From Myxococcota bacterium (lineage in GTDB: Bacteria > Myxococcota > JAJVIH01): a DNA stretch of 64,000 nucleotides. The stretch covers positions 1-64,000 of the forward strand of contig JAJVIH010000019.1 in the NCBI GenBank assembly GCA_022072125.1, in the 5' to 3' direction. The position numbers were made by a program, and so were the translations under genes. Positions 52,780 through 63,348 of the stretch are shown here, in pieces (position 1 is the stretch's first letter; every line of letters begins with the position of its first letter). Under the pieces are notes generated by a model. It saw only the letters and a program-made list of their open reading frames with translations. It ran no database searches and was not told the origin of the DNA.

Positions 52780-54033
52780 TCAGGAGAACAGGGCGTCAAT
52801 AAACTCGCGCGGGTGAAATTCCTGAAGGTCTTCCTTCGACTCGCCAATACCGATATAGCGGATGGGCGCCTTCAGTTCGTTGCAAATCTGCAGAATCACG
52901 CCGCCCTTGGCGGTGCCGTCCAGCTTGGTCAGCACGATACCCGTCAGATTGAGCATCTCGTTGAACTGGCGCGCCTGCTGAACCGCGTTTTGCCCGTTGG
53001 TGGCGTCGAGCACCAGCCAGACTTCGTGCGGCGCGCCTTCATGGGCCTTGCCCATGACGCGGTGAACCTTGCGCAGTTCCTCCATCAGCGGCGTCTTGGT
53101 GTGCAAACGTCCGGCGGTGTCGCAGATCACCACATCCGCCTTTTTCTCTACGCCCGCCTTCACCGCGTCAAACGACACCGCGGCGGGGTCGGCGCCCTCG
53201 GCCATGGCGTGGACCTCGCAGCCCGCACGCTCGCCCCAGATTTTCAGTTGCTCCACCGCGGCGGCGCGGAAGGTGTCGCCAGCGCCCAGCACCACGGTTT
53301 TGCCTTCCTCGCGCAACTTCGACGCCAGTTTGCCAATGGTGGTGGTTTTGCCCACGCCGTTCACCCCCACCACCATGATGACATACGGCTTGGCGCTGTC
53401 CCATGAAATCGGCCTGGCCTCGAACTCCAGCATGCGCTCCATCTCTTCCTTGATGGCATCCTGCACGGCTTGGGCGTTGTTGAGTTCCTTTTTGTTCAGG
53501 CGATCGCGAACGACATCCAGCAGACGCTCCACGGTTTTGACGCCCACATCGGCGGTGTAGAGCACCTCCTCCAGTTCATCGAGGACCTTGGCGTCCAGTT
53601 CCGGCTTGCCGAAAATCACCTTGCGGATGCGCGAAATCAGGCCTTCCTGGGTCTTGGCCAGCCCCTCCTTCAGGGATTTTTTCCGGGGCGGAGTTGGAGC
53701 CGGTTCCGCCCGGGGGGCGGGCTCCGGCGGCGCTTCAACCGCCGGCGCGGGGGGCGGAGATGCGGGAACAACGGCTTCGGGAGGTATGGTGACTTCCGCC
53801 TCTTCCTCTGCTTCCGCCGGCGCCCTGGCGGGTTCTTCGCGGAGGGCGGCCTGTTGTTCATCCGCGGCCGGAGGCGCGGAAGGCGCCGGTTCCGGCGGCA
53901 ACGGTTTGGGTTTTTCCGGCGCGGGCAACTCCGTTTGATCCGGCTTGCCAAACAGGAACCAGATAAACGCGATCACCAGCACCACGAAGGCGGCGATCAC
54001 AACCCAATTGATGGCGTCCATTTGCTCGAACAT
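52780..54033 (-). CDS. ftsY: Signal recognition particle receptor FtsY
   Basis: 417 residues. An N-terminal transmembrane helix (residues about 8-28), absent from E. coli FtsY but seen in many other lineages, precedes a Pro/Glu/Ala-rich acidic linker (30-115). The NG domain follows: [15 protein letters not shown] (G1), DTFRAAA, DTAGR and [10 protein letters not shown]. It docks SRP-ribosome complexes at SecYEG. ATG 54033 is chosen; a GTG three codons earlier is possible. The linker is low-complexity and may vary between strains. Confidence 0.95.
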   Translation of the reverse strand: MFEQMDAINWVVIAAFVVLVIAFIWFLFGKPDQTELPAPEKPKPLPPEPAPSAPPAADEQQAALREEPARAPAEAEEEAEVTIPPEAVVPASPPPAPAVEAPPEPAPRAEPAPTPPRKKSLKEGLAKTQEGLISRIRKVIFGKPELDAKVLDELEEVLYTADVGVKTVERLLDVVRDRLNKKELNNAQAVQDAIKEEMERMLEFEARPISWDSAKPYVIMVVGVNGVGKTTTIGKLASKLREEGKTVVLGAGDTFRAAAVEQLKIWGERAGCEVHAMAEGADPAAVSFDAVKAGVEKKADVVICDTAGRLHTKTPLMEELRKVHRVMGKAHEGAPHEVWLVLDATNGQNAVQQARQFNEMLNLTGIVLTKLDGTAKGGVILQICNELKAPIRYIGIGESKEDLQEFHPREFIDALFS

Positions 54034-54303
54034 GAAAAACACCCATGAAATTCCCGCCCGCGCGCGGCGGACAGGACGCTGTTTCAGCGGCGGAAAGCGC
54101 GCCTGTATAGGGGGAGCGCGGGCGGCGAGTCAATCAGGATCGGAACGCCGCGGGGGCTTTGATGGCCGGTCCCGCACGCCGCCGCCAGCCCGGCAATCCC
54201 GCGGGGAGCCAGACCCTCCACGAAGCGGCCGCGTTTCACCCCCTCGACTTTCCTGGATATCCGGGATAGCCATGGCGCGTTTTCCATTGCAGGAGATAGG
54301 GCC

Positions 54304-55851
54304 ATGGCCGATGTTACGAAGGTCTTTCCGTCCGGCGGGCGTCATCAAATATTGCCGGTTCTGGTGCTGTTGCTGATGTGGACGCCCGCCGCCGCCCCGG
54401 CGCAAGACAAACCCGCGCCCGCGAAAAAATCCGGGGTGAAGGCCGGATCGGCGGAAAATCCCGGCAAGGACCCGCTGTTTTTCATGGGCTTCAAGAACGA
54501 GGCGCGCATCCGCACCGAGCCTTCCAAACCGGAAAAAGAAGACACCATTGAAAACGACTTCCGTCCGAAAATCGGGCTCAATCTCAAAGCCGGTCCACAC
54601 CTGTTTGGTCTGGTGTACAACCCCCGCCTCATCACGCCGTTTTCGGGAGACAAGGGAAACCCGCCCCGCGATTACGTGCTGACCAACCGGGGGGAGGCGA
54701 AGATCAGACTGCGCCCGGTCAACACATTCCGCATCGAGTTGAAGCAGCAGGTGGATGTGGGCGCGCGCGATTTCAAAAACCCCGCTCCCGCGCTGGACCC
54801 CGATGAACTGGCGGCGCCCGGCGGCGAGGATGAGGAGTCCGCGGCCGGCGCCGCTGAAGAAGGCGGCGGCGAGGAATTGGGCGAAGACGGCGTGTCCGGC
54901 GATGACACGCCGCCCGATGATCTGGCCGCCGATCCCGCGGTGGACGCCCTGCCCGAAATAGACACCGTGCTGATTCTGGATGCGATCACCAAGGCCAAGC
55001 TGGAGTTGGAACCCTCGAAAAACAACAAGCTCTCGCTCATGCTGGAATTTGCGCGGCGGGGCGGCATGGGTTCACTGCCGGATGGAACGGACTCCAACAA
55101 CCTGGTTCCGCTGGTGCTGTCGCCTGCCGCGCGCCTGGAAGGGCTGTTCATGTTCACGAAAATGCACGGCCTGCGGGCGGGCGCGCAGGCGGGCCTCAAC
55201 ACGGTGGACTACGGCAGCGGCCTGGATGAAGGCGAGGAAGAGATCGAGGGATTTGGCGGCCCTTCCTCCTGGGTGACCCGCGCCGACGCATCGTACGTTC
55301 TCAAACCCTTCGCCAAAAACACCATCGAACTGGGAGGAGGCGCATCGCTCTACAGCACGCCGCCCAAGGCGTTTGACGAAGAGGATGAGGTCCTTGAAAA
55401 CCAGACCCTGTTCATCCCCGTGGCCCTGGCCCTTTGGAAAGGGCAGGCGGGGCCGTCGAAACATCACGTCAAATACAAGTTGCAGGGAAACCTGCTGCCC
55501 TTCTTCAACCGGGTGGCGGGCGACGTGCTGCCCCGCCTCTCCGGAGCCCTGGAACTGAAATACCTCACCCCGATCGGCCTGTTCCTCAAGGGAGCGGCGT
55601 CGTTGGCCGCCGATCTGGGGGATGGCCAGGACCTGGGCGGCGAAACCTCCAACGGCTATCTGGAGCCCAAGGGACACCAGCGCATGCTGAGCGGCGGCGT
55701 GGGTTACGAATATCAACGCTGGTTCAGCATCGAGTTGGGAATGCGCCAGCTTTACCGGCGCCCGCGGCAAAAAGGCGACAAGGAGCCCCGCATCAACGAG
55801 CGCCTGAATTTCTTCACCGTTCTCACCTTCAACTGGGATGTGGCGCGATAG
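54304..55851 (+). CDS. Porin-like outer-membrane protein with acidic loop
   Basis: 515 residues. The signal peptide probably cleaves after APAQ, followed by a linker and amphipathic strands ending FFTVLTFNWDVAR (terminal aromatic plus charged end). Residues about 160-220 form a very acidic Glu/Asp/Gly/Pro loop (GGEDEESAAGAAEEGGGEEL). Overall it reads as a beta-barrel, perhaps a porin or receptor; the family is not recognised. An AGGAG ribosome site precedes the ATG. It stands alone on its strand, convergent with the A2M gene. Confidence 0.72.
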   Translation: MADVTKVFPSGGRHQILPVLVLLLMWTPAAAPAQDKPAPAKKSGVKAGSAENPGKDPLFFMGFKNEARIRTEPSKPEKEDTIENDFRPKIGLNLKAGPHLFGLVYNPRLITPFSGDKGNPPRDYVLTNRGEAKIRLRPVNTFRIELKQQVDVGARDFKNPAPALDPDELAAPGGEDEESAAGAAEEGGGEELGEDGVSGDDTPPDDLAADPAVDALPEIDTVLILDAITKAKLELEPSKNNKLSLMLEFARRGGMGSLPDGTDSNNLVPLVLSPAARLEGLFMFTKMHGLRAGAQAGLNTVDYGSGLDEGEEEIEGFGGPSSWVTRADASYVLKPFAKNTIELGGGASLYSTPPKAFDEEDEVLENQTLFIPVALALWKGQAGPSKHHVKYKLQGNLLPFFNRVAGDVLPRLSGALELKYLTPIGLFLKGAASLAADLGDGQDLGGETSNGYLEPKGHQRMLSGGVGYEYQRWFSIELGMRQLYRRPRQKGDKEPRINERLNFFTVLTFNWDVAR

Positions 55852-56047
55852 CCTTCGCGGACATTGTAATCGGCCAATCCTCTATCATTCCCACGCAAAC
55901 GGCCGGAGAAATCCGGGGCCTGCGGCGTCCGTCCGCCGCGCAAGGGATAAACGCCGCGGCCCCGCTTGCGGATTCAGATATGATCCGTCAGCGGGGATGG
56001 ATCCACCGCAAACACCTGGATTCCCCGGGCCATGGCGGGATGCTCCG

Positions 56048-56080
56048 GAAACAATACCGGCGCGGGAATCCCGCGCCGGT
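56048..56080 (-). terminator. Terminator of the alpha-2-macroglobulin gene
   Basis: A perfect 11-bp GC stem (arms 56070-56080 and 56056-56066) with a 3-nt loop, 26 bp after the stop; the minus-strand 3' flank is ATTGTTTCC. The palindrome may serve the convergent gene too. Confidence 0.8.
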
Positions 56081-56105
56081 CAGGTGTCGCCCGCTTCTCT
56101 GGCGG

Positions 56106-59100
56106 CTATTCGGTCACTTCGATATCCACCGGCGGGGCGTCGCCTTTCTGATCCGGATTGTAGTAGGCCCAGACCTTCGACGGCGGCGTCTTGCCCTTGA
56201 TGGGATTGCCCGCCTTGAGCTGATAGCTGAAGGTGACGGGCTTTCCGGCGTCCACCTTGTACAGGTAGAGAATCGCCTGGCGCGGGGTCAACTCGTATTT
56301 GGAGAAGAGCTTGTTCCGCACATGTTCGTCGAGGGTGGAAGTCACCACCTCGAACCCCGGCGGGATGCCCAGGTCCACCATCACCATCTCGGCGTTGGCC
56401 TTGGTGTTGTTGGTCACCTTGACGGTCGCGGTCACGATGTCGTCGGTCTCCAGTTTGGTCTTGTCCCAGGCGACGGTGATGGACAAGGGCTCGGGGCCGA
56501 TCACGCTGTCCGGCTTCCACGGCGTCCACCAGGTCCCGGCGACCTGATAGAAGAAGGTTCCCTTGCCGGTGAAATTCAGCTTGACCTGGTTGGCGCCCAC
56601 AATCGTCCGGTCCTTGAGGTCAATCACCCGCATGACATCGGCGTCGGCGGTGGTGATGCGGAACTCCTCGACCACCTTGCCGTTGTGGGAGACCGACACG
56701 CTGGCGTCCACGTCCGTGGGCTTGGCGCCGGCGGAGGCGATCAGCGCGCGCAGCGAGTAAATGGTCGCCTGGGTGCTCGACCAATTGCCGAAGGAGTCCT
56801 TGTTGCCAACCAGATAGTTGAGGCCGCTTGACACCGTATTGGGGAAGGACTGGGCCTTGATCATGGCGTAGAGGATCAGCGCGGTGGTTTCGATATCGGC
56901 TTCCTTGCCGCTGGTGAAGGTCTCCGATTTGGCGCCCGCCTCCCAGTATATCTGGTTGCCCTTCTCCTTCTTCGCTGAATCCAGTTCGCCCAGCAGTTTG
57001 ACCGCCGCTGGATCATCCTTGGCCGCGCTGACCAGGGCGTTGGCCACCAGCGCGCGCGTGTAGTTGTCGGCGGCCTTGGAGATATTCTGCTTCAGGTAGT
57101 CCACCCCGCGCCCGGCGGCCGGACCGCTGAAACCGGACTCCAGCAGCACCCAGGTCACATAGGCGGTGTTGCGCAACACGCTGTCAGTGAAATTGTTGGT
57201 GGCGCCTTCGTGAATGCCGTTGGGATTGGGTTTCCACGATCCATCGGATTGCTGCAGCCCCGCCAGCCAGTTCTGGGTGCGCGAAATGACCGCCGGGTCC
57301 ACCGTGAAGACCTTGCTCATTTCGTAAAACTCCAGCAGGCCGTAAGCGGTCAGGATCAGGTGGGCGGGGTCGTTGCCGAACCACTCGAATCCGCCTCCCT
57401 TGACCTCGAAGGTCAGCAGCCGTTGATAGCCCTGCGAAACGTACTCCAGCGCCTTGAGTTCAACCGCCGGGGTGATCTTGTTGGTCTCGCGCATGTAATT
57501 GAGCGCGAGCACGTTGGGGAAGGTGGTGGACGAGGTCTGCTCGAAACAACCGGAAGGCATGCGCAGAATGCTGTCCAGGCCTTCGACCACCTGGCTGAAC
57601 ACGCCCGGGTAAACCTTGACCACGATGGCGGAACTGCCCTCGATGGTCTCCGGCGGCAGCGTGATCGCATGTTCGACGGCGCCTTCCAGCCGCGCCGAGA
57701 AGCTGGCGTTGTGCGGGGTTCCGTCGGGGACGACCTCGACCGCGCGGCGGACCGCATCCGACAGGGCGGAGCCGATGGCCGTCACCTCGAAATTGCGCCA
57801 GCCCACCTTCTTCACCTTCACCCGGAACTTGACCACGTTCACTTCGCCGGATTTCAGTTCGATGCTCTTGGTTCCCTGATCCAGCAGATCGTACCAGGTA
57901 TCGGGCTTGGCGGTGAGGGTGACCTTCTGGTTTTTGTCCAGATAATTGAACACCGCCACCGGGACCGTGATCTCGTCGTTCTGGGTCAGCGACACCGGGA
58001 AATCAATGTCCACGAAGAAGTCCTGGAAGACCCGCACGCCGCCCAGGTAGGAGCCCAACGCCCCGCCCGCGCTGTTGGCCATGCCGGTCATGCGCCAGGT
58101 GGTGATGGAATCCGCCAGCGGCAGGTCGAGGGTGGCCGCGCCCTGGTTGTCCGTGATGATCGCGGGGTTCACGTACAAGGTTTCGGGGAAAAAACTGCGT
58201 ACGCGGGGCTGCTCGCCTTCGGCCTTGCCGGGCTCCCGCGGGGGGGAAGGCGCGGCTCCCGCATCCGCCATGCCGCCACCGCCGCCGCCGGCCTGGGGAG
58301 GACCACCGGCGTTGGGGGCGCCGTCGAAATCGCCATCGTCCACCTCTCCACGCCCGCCCCGGGAGTAGAACTGCCAATCCTGGGCCTTGAGCAGGATGTC
58401 GTCGCTGGTGCCCGCCTTTTCATCCGGGCCCCAGCACAGAAAGCTGATCTCGAGTTGGTTGAATTCGCCGCGCTTCGATTCGAAGATATAGGCGTTGCCG
58501 AAGGGATCAATCCAGCGGGTGCGGCTGGACTCGATAAAACGCTCCAGGCTGGCCTGATCGGGCTGGGCGCCGCCCAGCAGGGTCAGATAGAGTTTGCGCA
58601 CCTCGGCGAAGTCTTTTTCCACCCGCGCCTTGACCTTCGCGGAAGCGGTGCTCACCGCCTCGGTGTGGGTGTTGATATTGATGCCGTGCGTCACCTCTCC
58701 GCCCGAGGCCGCCGACAACACTTCGGCGCCGCGCTCCCGGCGTTTGGCGTCCGCGTCGTCCTCCGGCTGTACGTAGATATCGCTGCTGGACCAGCCGTTG
58801 ATCTGGTAACGCGGCTTCATGATCTCTTCCTCGGCCCGGAAGAAGACCTGCGCCAGGCCCGGCTGCACTTCCTGAAGGGCGAAGACCGCTTCATCCACCA
58901 CGTACAGTCCCAGCGCGGCGGGCACGCCCTGCCCCTTGGCGTTGGTGATGGAGAAGCGGAGCTTCGCGGTCTCCGCCGGTTTGTAGGTGGTCTTGTCGAG
59001 TTCGGCCTTGACCGTCAGATCGTTGGCGGAATCCACGAAGATCAGCTTCTGATCGCGGACGATATCGCCATCCACGCCCACGAACCACACGAAGAGTTGC

Positions 59101-61067
59101 AGATTGCCCGCCAGGTCCTCGCTCAGATCGAGGGAATAATCCGCCTGACCGGCCACGGAGGTCAGGGTTTCGGTCAACAGCGTCTGGTTGTTGCGGATGA
59201 CATCCAGGAACAGGCGCTCGCTGCCATTGCCGCGCACGAAAAATTTGAGTTCCGCGGTGTCGCCCACTTTGTAGAGCGATTTGTTGGCGCGCAGCCGGAC
59301 CGCCGCATCTCCCTGGCCGGGCCGCCCGCCAATCTGGAAACGTTTGTTGGCCTGCCCGCCCTTGCCGTCGGAAGAGGCCACTTCAATCGTCAGCGCCGGA
59401 GCGGTCTTTCCCGCCTCCACCGGCGCCACCTGCAGGTTGAATTCGCCCACGCCATAGGCGTCCGTATCCACCTTCAGGGTTTGCCCGGCCGCCACGACTG
59501 TGTTGCTGGTCTTGATGGGAGCGCCGCGCGGATCGGTGGTGATCAGGAAAAACCGGTTATCCATGCCATGGGCGAGATACTGGCTTTCCGCGAACACCAG
59601 CGGACGGATGGGCGCCTCGGCCACGCTGACCGTGTGATTGGTCAGGCTTTTCTGCTCGGCCAGATCGGTGATCTCGATTTCAAAGCGGGCGAAGGCGTTG
59701 CCCTGCTCCAGCGGCTGGCCGACAAAGGAGTTGGGCAGCTTCACGGCGGCCGCATACTGGCCATCCTTGTCCAGCACGCCCTTGAGTTCCGCGAAGGTCT
59801 CGAACCCCACGTCGAATTTCATGGCCTTGATATTCACCTTGCCGCCGGCGACGGGCTTGCCGAAGAAATAATTGGCGGAAACCAGCGCCTTGACGGTGTC
59901 TCCAGGGCGATAAAATTCGCGATCCGGCGTGAAGGTGACCTTGAATTTGGGCAGCACATAGCGCTCGACCTTGACTGTCTTCTCGCTCTTCGTATTGCCC
60001 AGGGAGGCGGTGACCTTCCAGGCGCCCATATTGACCTCGCGCGCGATCCGGAACGAGGTTCCCGCCACGCCAAAGTCATTGGTCTTGATGGTCTTCTTGA
60101 ACAGCTTGTTGCCCTTGGCGTCGGACACCTCGAACAACATGTCCTGGCCGGCCTCCGCCTTGAGGTCCGGGCGGCGGAGCGCCAGCGTACGCAGGTGCAT
60201 TTGCTGGCCCGGTTGATAGATGGGCTTGTCGGTGGTCAGCAGCAGCTTTTGCTCGCGGCGGATGGTGATGGGGCGTTCCAGGCGCTCGGTCGCCTTGCCG
60301 GTTTCAATCACCACCATCAGCGATCCCTGGCCCGCGGGCATGTCCGCCGGGATGGCCAGCTTCGCCGCCACCATGCCAAAGTCATTGGTGATGCCCTTGT
60401 AGATATCCTGGGAGGAGCCCGCGGCCTTCAGGCTGACGGTCACCTGGGCGTTTTTGTTGGGGGTTCCATCCTTGGGATCGCGCGACACGATGCGCATATA
60501 GGACGCCGTGCCCGCGAAAAACTTGTCCGTGGAGAGGATGAGGTTCTCCACCTTATATAAAGCGTCGAACAGGGAACGGCGGCCGTCGCTGGTCCCCTTG
60601 TTGTCACGCAGCCTGAACCGGATGACGAGACCGGCGGTATCGCCCTTGGCGAGGGCCGGGTCGAGGCCGGTCAATTCCACATTCTCCACGATGCGGGCGT
60701 CGCTGAAGCGGAGATTCCTCGACACCTGGGCGACTTCCTTGCCGCTGTCCATCTCTTCCAGAGTGACTTCGAGGGCGCCTGAAAACTCGCCATCCGCCGT
60801 GCGTTCGATGGGCAGGCTGAGGGCGGCCTTGCCGCTGGCGATATCGGCGCGGATTTGATCCTCGATCACCCGGGCGCCCGCCAGCAGCGTTTTGTGGATA
60901 TCCCCGCCGCCTCCGCCGCCGCCTCCCGGGCCGTCCGAACTGCTGCAGGCGGGCCCCACAACCGCGAGGGCAGACAGCAACAGCAGAACTCCCGCCCCCC
61001 GCAACCATGCGCCGCGTTGTCCATTCACGCCCTTGCCGCCGCCCGATACCGCCGCTTGCATGTTCAT
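56106..61067 (-). CDS. Alpha-2-macroglobulin-family protein
   Basis: 1653 residues from ATG 61067, chosen because CGGAG lies 8 bases before it; another ATG nine codons upstream lacks this. A signal region ends VGPACSSS, possibly an imperfect lipobox, then a poly-Gly linker. Macroglobulin domains MG1-MG6 follow. A Gly/Pro/Glu-rich bait-like segment lies around residues 925-960. The thioester motif is CFEQ (Cys1174 in SGCFEQTSS), inside an alpha-alpha barrel with terpenoid-cyclase-like repeats (NWLAGLQQSDGSW). Bacterial A2Ms trap foreign proteases in the periplasm. No PBP1C gene is adjacent, unlike many ECAM loci. Confidence 0.93.
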   Translation of the reverse strand: MNMQAAVSGGGKGVNGQRGAWLRGAGVLLLLSALAVVGPACSSSDGPGGGGGGGGDIHKTLLAGARVIEDQIRADIASGKAALSLPIERTADGEFSGALEVTLEEMDSGKEVAQVSRNLRFSDARIVENVELTGLDPALAKGDTAGLVIRFRLRDNKGTSDGRRSLFDALYKVENLILSTDKFFAGTASYMRIVSRDPKDGTPNKNAQVTVSLKAAGSSQDIYKGITNDFGMVAAKLAIPADMPAGQGSLMVVIETGKATERLERPITIRREQKLLLTTDKPIYQPGQQMHLRTLALRRPDLKAEAGQDMLFEVSDAKGNKLFKKTIKTNDFGVAGTSFRIAREVNMGAWKVTASLGNTKSEKTVKVERYVLPKFKVTFTPDREFYRPGDTVKALVSANYFFGKPVAGGKVNIKAMKFDVGFETFAELKGVLDKDGQYAAAVKLPNSFVGQPLEQGNAFARFEIEITDLAEQKSLTNHTVSVAEAPIRPLVFAESQYLAHGMDNRFFLITTDPRGAPIKTSNTVVAAGQTLKVDTDAYGVGEFNLQVAPVEAGKTAPALTIEVASSDGKGGQANKRFQIGGRPGQGDAAVRLRANKSLYKVGDTAELKFFVRGNGSERLFLDVIRNNQTLLTETLTSVAGQADYSLDLSEDLAGNLQLFVWFVGVDGDIVRDQKLIFVDSANDLTVKAELDKTTYKPAETAKLRFSITNAKGQGVPAALGLYVVDEAVFALQEVQPGLAQVFFRAEEEIMKPRYQINGWSSSDIYVQPEDDADAKRRERGAEVLSAASGGEVTHGININTHTEAVSTASAKVKARVEKDFAEVRKLYLTLLGGAQPDQASLERFIESSRTRWIDPFGNAYIFESKRGEFNQLEISFLCWGPDEKAGTSDDILLKAQDWQFYSRGGRGEVDDGDFDGAPNAGGPPQAGGGGGGMADAGAAPSPPREPGKAEGEQPRVRSFFPETLYVNPAIITDNQGAATLDLPLADSITTWRMTGMANSAGGALGSYLGGVRVFQDFFVDIDFPVSLTQNDEITVPVAVFNYLDKNQKVTLTAKPDTWYDLLDQGTKSIELKSGEVNVVKFRVKVKKVGWRNFEVTAIGSALSDAVRRAVEVVPDGTPHNASFSARLEGAVEHAITLPPETIEGSSAIVVKVYPGVFSQVVEGLDSILRMPSGCFEQTSSTTFPNVLALNYMRETNKITPAVELKALEYVSQGYQRLLTFEVKGGGFEWFGNDPAHLILTAYGLLEFYEMSKVFTVDPAVISRTQNWLAGLQQSDGSWKPNPNGIHEGATNNFTDSVLRNTAYVTWVLLESGFSGPAAGRGVDYLKQNISKAADNYTRALVANALVSAAKDDPAAVKLLGELDSAKKEKGNQIYWEAGAKSETFTSGKEADIETTALILYAMIKAQSFPNTVSSGLNYLVGNKDSFGNWSSTQATIYSLRALIASAGAKPTDVDASVSVSHNGKVVEEFRITTADADVMRVIDLKDRTIVGANQVKLNFTGKGTFFYQVAGTWWTPWKPDSVIGPEPLSITVAWDKTKLETDDIVTATVKVTNNTKANAEMVMVDLGIPPGFEVVTSTLDEHVRNKLFSKYELTPRQAILYLYKVDAGKPVTFSYQLKAGNPIKGKTPPSKVWAYYNPDQKGDAPPVDIEVTE

Positions 61068-61627
61068 GGCCTTTACTCCGGTAGATGCTTTCATGTCCGC
61101 CCCGCGATTTCAGAATTTCGAGATGCTTGTTCCGGGTGGAATTCCACCTCTATGTGGCCAGAAGCAAAACCCATGCCACATTCAGGGATAATTTGCACCT
61201 GCGCGTAACGATTTCCGTGCGCCGGGGCGTATCAATAAAATCATAACCATATCAACAGGTTAAGGATACGGCGGCGGCGGACCGGACGGATCGGCCGCCC
61301 TTTCCCTCCGCCCGCGGACAACGAAGGAACCACCCCGCCACCCTGTTTCATCCCGGACCGCCTCAGTTTTTCACCAACCCCTCAGGGCTTTCTCCGCCAG
61401 TTTTCAGATTTCCGATGGAAGGGCGCCCCGGGTTCTCCGTTGCCGGGCCCGGCCCGGCCTTCTTGGCGCTCCGCATTCCGGATCAGGGCGCCCGGGGATT
61501 GGGATTGCCGCGGCGAGCCATATCTCGGAAACGGGCATATGGATGACGGCGGATTCCGGCGGTCATCCCGCTTCCCCTGGCGCATCCCTTGCCGGGTTGT
61601 ATCCGCCTGCGGTATGGACTTTCTCCG
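61068..61627. other. Divergent gap between A2M and rpiB
   Basis: About 560 bp. An AT-rich patch (about 61213-61265) stands out and probably holds the A2M promoter. A weak plus-strand pair TTGCCG (61589-61594), 18 bp, TATGGA (61613-61618) could serve rpiB. I checked by eye for glycine and ZTP riboswitch cores because glyA follows and found none. No coding frame is convincing. Confidence 0.45.
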
Positions 61628-62089
61628 ATGAAGATTCCGGTTCTGTTTATCGCCAATGACCACGCCGCCGTGGACCTGAAACGCGCCCTCGCCTCCTTCG
61701 CCGCGGAAGCCGAACTGGCGGCGGAGATCCGGGACTTCGGGGTCGGCCACGGAGCGCGCGCCGATTATCCCGACCAGGCCCACGCCCTGACTCAGGCCGT
61801 CCTGAAGGAACCCGGCTCCATGGGCGTGCTGCTATGCGGCACCGGGCTGGGCATGTCCATGGCCGCCAACCGGCGCAAGGGAATCCGGGCGGCGGTATGT
61901 GTCAACGAATACATGGCCCGCATGGCGCGGGAACATAACGACGCGAATGTATTGTGCATGGGCGCGCGCGTGACGGGCGACGAACTGGCCAAGGCCATCC
62001 TGCGCGCCTTTCTGACAACGCCCTTTGAAGGCGGCCGCCACGAGGGCCGGGTCCGCAAAATTGATGCTCCACTGGGAGAATCCCGATGA
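61628..62089 (+). CDS. rpiB: Ribose-5-phosphate isomerase B
   Basis: 153 residues. Interconverts ribose-5-phosphate and ribulose-5-phosphate. The active-site Cys70 is in [16 protein letters not shown] and the ring-opening His103 in [20 protein letters not shown] is the phosphate-binding start. RpiB-family proteins may also act on other sugar phosphates (LacA/B-like). It starts at ATG 61628 and ends overlapping the glyA start by 4 bp. Confidence 0.93.
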   Translation: MKIPVLFIANDHAAVDLKRALASFAAEAELAAEIRDFGVGHGARADYPDQAHALTQAVLKEPGSMGVLLCGTGLGMSMAANRRKGIRAAVCVNEYMARMAREHNDANVLCMGARVTGDELAKAILRAFLTTPFEGGRHEGRVRKIDAPLGESR

Positions 62090-63345
62090 GCCATGACCAT
62101 CTGCGCGACGCCGACCCGGAGATATTTGAATCCATCCGCGGGGAATTGCGCCGCGAACTGACCACGCTGGAGATGATCGCCAGCGAGAACCTGGTGTCGG
62201 CGGCGGTCATGGAGGCCATGAACAACCCCATGACCAACAAATACGCCGAGGGATACCCGGGCAAGCGGTACTACGGCGGATGCGAAAGCGTGGACGTGGC
62301 GGAGGAACTGGCGCGCGCGCGCGTCAAGCAGCTTTTCGGCGCGGCGCACGCCAACGTGCAGCCCCATTCGGGGGCGCAGGCCAATATGGCGGTGTATATG
62401 AGCGCCATCAAGCCGGGCGACGCCATCCTCGCCATGAACCTGGCCCACGGCGGTCATTTGACCCATGGCTCGCCGGTCAACTTCAGCGGCTCGCTCTACA
62501 AGGTGATTCCCTACGGCGTGGCCCGGGAGACCGGACGCATTGACTACGCGGAGGTGGAACGGCTGGCCCACGAGCATCAACCCAAAATGATCGTGGCCGG
62601 CGCAAGCGCCTACCCGCGCATCATTGATTTTGAACGCTTCGGGGAAATCGCCCGCGCCGTGGGAGCGAAACTGATGGTGGACATGGCCCATATCGCCGGG
62701 CTGGTGGCCGCCGGACACCATCCTTCTCCCATTCCCCATGCCGGATACGTGACCAGCACGACGCACAAAACCCTGCGCGGCCCGCGCGGCGGGTTGATTC
62801 TCTGCCGCGAGGAATTCGCCAAGGCGATTGATTCGGCGGTGTTCCCTGGCGTGCAGGGAGGACCGCTGATGCATGTCATCGCCGCCAAGGCGGTGGCCTT
62901 CCGCGAAGCGCTGCAGCCTTCCTTCAAGGATTACTGCGCGGCCATCATCCAGAACGCCCAGGTGCTGGGGAAGGTTCTGATCTCGCGCGGATATCATCTC
63001 GTCAGCGGCGGCACGGACAACCACCTGATGCTGGTGGACTTGAGCCCGCGGGGCCTCACCGGCAAGGCGGCGGAGCATTCGCTGGACCTGGCGGGAATCA
63101 CCGTGAACAAGAACATGGTCCCCTTCGACCCGCAGAAGCCCTTTGTCACCAGCGGCGTGCGCCTGGGAACCCCAGCCCTGACCACACGGGGCTTTGGGGT
63201 CAAGGAATTTGAAGAGGTGGGCCACCTCATCGCCGACGTGCTGGACGCGCTGGAAGACGAAAATGTCCAGAAGCGGGTGCGCGCCAGGGTCGGGGAATTG
63301 TGCCAGCGGTTCCCGCTGTATCCCCATCTCGCGGGGCTGGTGTAA
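62086..63345 (+). CDS. glyA: Serine hydroxymethyltransferase
   Basis: 419 residues. Converts serine and THF to glycine and 5,10-methylene-THF. PLP Lys228 sits in [14 protein letters not shown]. Also visible are [28 protein letters not shown] and [13 protein letters not shown]. Start ATG overlaps the rpiB stop. The rpiB-glyA-nrdR-ribD order is seen in many bacteria. It supplies the folate pool used by fhs at the other end of the window. Confidence 0.98.
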   Translation: MSHDHLRDADPEIFESIRGELRRELTTLEMIASENLVSAAVMEAMNNPMTNKYAEGYPGKRYYGGCESVDVAEELARARVKQLFGAAHANVQPHSGAQANMAVYMSAIKPGDAILAMNLAHGGHLTHGSPVNFSGSLYKVIPYGVARETGRIDYAEVERLAHEHQPKMIVAGASAYPRIIDFERFGEIARAVGAKLMVDMAHIAGLVAAGHHPSPIPHAGYVTSTTHKTLRGPRGGLILCREEFAKAIDSAVFPGVQGGPLMHVIAAKAVAFREALQPSFKDYCAAIIQNAQVLGKVLISRGYHLVSGGTDNHLMLVDLSPRGLTGKAAEHSLDLAGITVNKNMVPFDPQKPFVTSGVRLGTPALTTRGFGVKEFEEVGHLIADVLDALEDENVQKRVRARVGELCQRFPLYPHLAGLV

Positions 63346-63348
63346 GGA

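Noticed and set aside
57210-60560. Open frame of over 1100 codons on the plus strand opposite the alpha-2-macroglobulin gene
   Set aside because: It is the antisense shadow of a clearly coding gene in GC-rich DNA; its translation is rich in His/Arg/Gln and shows no domain.
61068-61627. Glycine or ZTP riboswitch upstream of rpiB-glyA
   Set aside because: No matching conserved core was seen; only an AT-rich promoter-like patch.
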